Position numbers and translations under genes: made by a program. 64,000 bases of DNA from Rhyzopertha dominica (taxonomy: Eukaryota; Arthropoda; Insecta; Coleoptera; Bostrichidae), in assembly GCA_025024175.1 (NCBI GenBank), contig QCXZ01000064.1, positions 39,887,325 through 39,951,324 of the forward strand, written 5' to 3'. Shown here one piece after another: positions 60,775 through 64,000 of this stretch. Each line of letters begins with the position of its first letter. Position 1 is the stretch's first letter. The notes below the pieces were generated by a model, which was not told the DNA's origin, made no database searches, and saw only the letters and a list, made by a program, of their open reading frames with translations.

Positions 60775-63700
60775 CTTGGCCGGGTAAGTAAAAAAAGCCT
60801 AACGAACGGATAGTTAGATATAAAGAAATTCTTGGGTTCGACGCTTACCCTATGTGGAGGCGGGCTTTCACACTCGGATTTATTAATTGAAGATTGTTAA
60901 GTCAGGAAATACGGCTACTGTAGTTAATTGGGCAAATCCAGCGTAAGCTGATTGTTATCGACGAAGACCAAGAGTCTAGAAATATTATTAATCTCACCCA
61001 CTAAATCAAATACCAACAACAATTTGTAGTAAAATATGAAATCCTGCTTCATGCAGTTGGAATTTTACCGAAATTATTTTACTACGTCCCCGCTTTTCAG
61101 CGTTCATTCTGACCCTCAGTTCAACGCNTGTTCTGATACCCNACAGGAAAACGAAGGCCACCTTCAGGCGCAAGAAACCAATGTGAAGATGTTTTCCATG
61201 CAGAACCGGATGCAGCAATCGGATACACTTTTAAATTAAACCTACGAATTAGCATTTTAGCGTTACCTACTAATGGAAACAAAATAACAACAAAAATATA
61301 TTTGGAAAAATGCATTGTTAATGATCCTTAATCGCCTAAAAGCCTGTTAACAAAAGAACTTAAAAAACATTACGAAAGTGTCTAAAATTAAATGACCGTT
61401 ACACATGCCTTGATTATATGTGTTATATAAGTTTGATCAGTCGTTTTATATGCTGAAGGGATAATTAACACGGTATTACTAGGTAACCTGTCTAATAACA
61501 CCATAATATTAGAACAAGTGAGAAGATTCTAATAATTTTCCCGCGCAATACTGTTGATATAGAAACACAAAAACACTTACAGTGTGTAGAAAGTTCAAAA
61601 TAGTTGATAATGGGTGAAATGGAGAATTTCTGTATTATATAAGCTTTCTGAAGAGTTACAGTGTTTTAAAGATTTTAAAACAGAGAATGTTGGCTCCACC
61701 TCAGGAATGTACTTGTTCGTTCTGTTCGTTGTATTTGGATAGCTACGGGTAACTCCCCTGTTTCGCAGTATGTATTAAAACTGCCCCTAACTGTGCGTGC
61801 TCAACACAGTTTTGACAGGGATTATGAACAGCACAACGTGAATAATTATCAGTTTAAGCCCGTAATGTTTGATAAAAGTATAAAAAATATCCTTGAGAAA
61901 ACTGTTTGCAATGTGCAAATGTTTGCTTTGAAGTTTCAACGTTTCTATAATGTTTGAGCGCGCTTCACATCATCATCCACCGAGGCTTAAGTAAATTCAA
62001 TTATGCAGATGCTAGAGAAGGCTCCAGTAGTCGGACAAACATAGTTGGATTTAGTAATCTAAATATTTTGCTCACCTCGCTTATAAATTCATCGGGTACT
62101 ATGAAATCGAAATCTGGGCGCAAACGTACAAAGGCCGCCGTCAGTGGTTTGCCACCGTAATTAAGTCTGCGTAGCTAAAAATCAGTCGTTCCACTTTAAA
62201 CATAGCAAAATAAGGTAGCAAGTAGAAATAATACAATAATTCGCCACAAATACTGATAGTAACAGCTAATGTAATTAGTTTATCCATAAGGCAATGTATA
62301 TGGGCTCCATTTTCTTTATATTCGGATTGCCAGAGAGCAAGAGAGATAAAGATCTGAAAATGAATCTATAAGGAATCCGACAAGGGAATCAACATCCGAT
62401 CTAGCAAAAGAGTAAATGTAACTGAAAGGTTACAGTTACAGTTCTAGATCAGAAAAGACTGATAAGTAATATAAATAAAGTTAAATGGGGAATTGTCGGG
62501 ATAACGTTGAATCTGAAATATAAAAGTTACCGATTTCATAAATGGCAATAGTACGAACCTTGGGCGAATGCAGCTATTGGCCTTTCAGCATATGTTATAA
62601 AAGGTANTGTTTANATTTGTGGCAGTGATTTAATAATAATATATTTAATAATATATTAGGTATTAAAAACAAAGGTAACATACCGTTCAAAGACGAAGTT
62701 ATTTTCATGTAATTATTGATGTAATGTCAAAAATTGCGTTTTTTATTAATTTACGAAGTAAGATTTTTTTTTAATATTTTGATGTTTGATGAGCTTGTGC
62801 TAAATACCTTTTTTATATTTAGGTATTGTTGCTGAAATTCCCCAAACAAATACAAATATTAAGCGAACAATGGGCCTCTAGCACCCATCATTTTATTGCG
62901 GAATATGAATCTGCATGAAAAATTAATAGTCCCGTGCTCTCTTATTTTTCTCAAAGCGCTTAGTTAATACTAAAAGAACTAATAATGTTTAAAGTTTGTA
63001 TCTGTGACGTTACCGTTCCTCGGCGCGCTTATTTCGGTGTAGCTGTGTGATGTTGCCACGCGCACTTCGTAATCCTAGCCAGTGCGGTCGGCCGAGATTA
63101 GGTTTCTAAAGCTGAAGTCGCAGGAGCGTTGCCATTTTATTGCTCAAACCTACATGCAAATTGTTAAAAGCGATGTGTTAGTCGTTTTCACTGTAAATAT
63201 TATATTAAGATATAAAATAAATTAAATTAAAATATTATCTTGTAGCGGATATATCGCAAACAGAATTCAATTTATCTGGCCACATATCCGTATTCAAAAT
63301 TTTAACGTGTGCTCGCGTTCTCAAAACAAAAATTACGCATGTTCAACAGCGACCAAACTACCAAACGCGAAAGCTTCAAACGTGCAACGGGGCATCCAGT
63401 CATCATCGGTGCAATAGCGGAATGCGTCAGCGGGAGCGGTGACGAATCACGCACTACTTGAAATTGGCGGAAAACCTTTAAAGGTAAAAATAAGGCAAAC
63501 AATACAAATATTTTTTCTGTCGCCAGCTCCTAACTCCGTGAAGTGTTATAGAATTATTTGCTGCATCGTACTTTTGTCACCCTTCTAGGGAATGGAGGTA
63601 TGGATGTTCCCAAATTAAAAAAGCACTGTCGCCAAAGGATACTGTGAAGATTCCTTTCCAACAGTTTGCAGTACGAAGGACTAAAAGTCTTCAGGGTAAT

Positions 63701-64000
63701 CATGCAACATTATCAAATCACACCATTATCTGCTACAGTAGCTTCTGCGTCACGCGTTTCCATAGCTAGATAGTAATATAATCAAAAACTAAAATCAAGC
63801 AGATATGTAGTATTCCACTTCATGTAAATAATTGTACTGGCTACCCATTTAATTACAATGTTAATAAATAAATTTAAAGTAAGATCTTTCTTTTAATTCA
63901 AGTTAGTCAAAAATTTAAAATTGAATTCTTGAAAACATTCTAAATCAATACGATATCAAAAATGTACATTCAATTGTTTAAGTTTTGTTTACCTTAGCAA
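60775..64000. other. Noncoding DNA
   Basis: Short frames at 61006-61315, 61954-62160 and 63302-63502 have no recognisable motif. No element or RNA gene is seen. Confidence 0.45.

Noticed and set aside
1..64000. CRISPR arrays, bacterial promoters, operons or integrated viral genes
   Set aside because: The sequence is eukaryotic with splice-like signals and animal transposons. No regularly spaced direct repeats with unique spacers and no viral coding motifs were seen.

Overview
The window looks like gene-poor, AT-rich nuclear DNA of an insect, probably a hemimetabolous one with a large repeat-laden genome. The evidence is the mixture of Penelope-like elements, mariner, pogo-like and hAT-like remnants, a solo LTR, many palindromic miniature elements, an insect odorant-receptor fragment and no dense open reading frames. 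Scattered single n bases and one 100-n gap (32847-32946) mark a draft assembly. There are no operons, and I see no complete, certainly functional host gene. Species cannot be fixed from sequence alone.

Layout. 1-747: right part of a palindromic TA-flanked element cut by the window edge. 1861-2009: first of three copies of a 149-bp hairpin repeat. 6271-7330: decayed mariner. 7870-9022: a 1.15-kb palindromic element with TA target duplications. 10326-12392: a nest of insertions. An hAT-like remnant is followed by a Penelope-derived inverted dimer with a 12-bp target duplication. That dimer is split by a 1.18-kb palindromic element (TA duplication), itself split by the 149-bp hairpin. 13366-13463: (AAT)n. 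15640-16920: inverted pair of degenerate repeat arrays. 22165-24055: a 5'-truncated Penelope-like element joined to half of the 7870-type palindrome. 25.6-26.0 and 30.7-30.9 kb: clusters of a recurring 11-mer. 31023-33895: a Penelope-like reverse transcriptase/GIY-YIG gene with an assembly gap, abutting an inverted partial copy.

36717-37880: pogo-like transposase C-terminus. 38467-38615: third hairpin copy, then a 29-bp tandem repeat. 40315-40670: fossil of a multicopy XPG/PIN-nuclease-like family. 44562-44774: odorant-receptor-like fragment. 45490-45934: a 445-bp palindromic element. 46464-46907: solo LTR with TATA box and polyadenylation signal. 49834-49970: possible exon with cytochrome-b5-like residues. 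51480-52130: second mariner fossil. 60643-60774 (minus): possible terminal coding exon. The rest is noncoding, with several GC-richer islands (about 9650-10110, 14220-14450, 48270-48560, 52660-53290, 57000-57260) that could be conserved regulatory DNA.

The genes do not form a pathway. The window is a record of successive mobile-element insertions. The palindromic elements are the most informative part, because each arm preserves the pre-insertion state of the other. The short hammerhead-ribozyme-like folds next to Penelope sequences are the most interesting RNA candidates.
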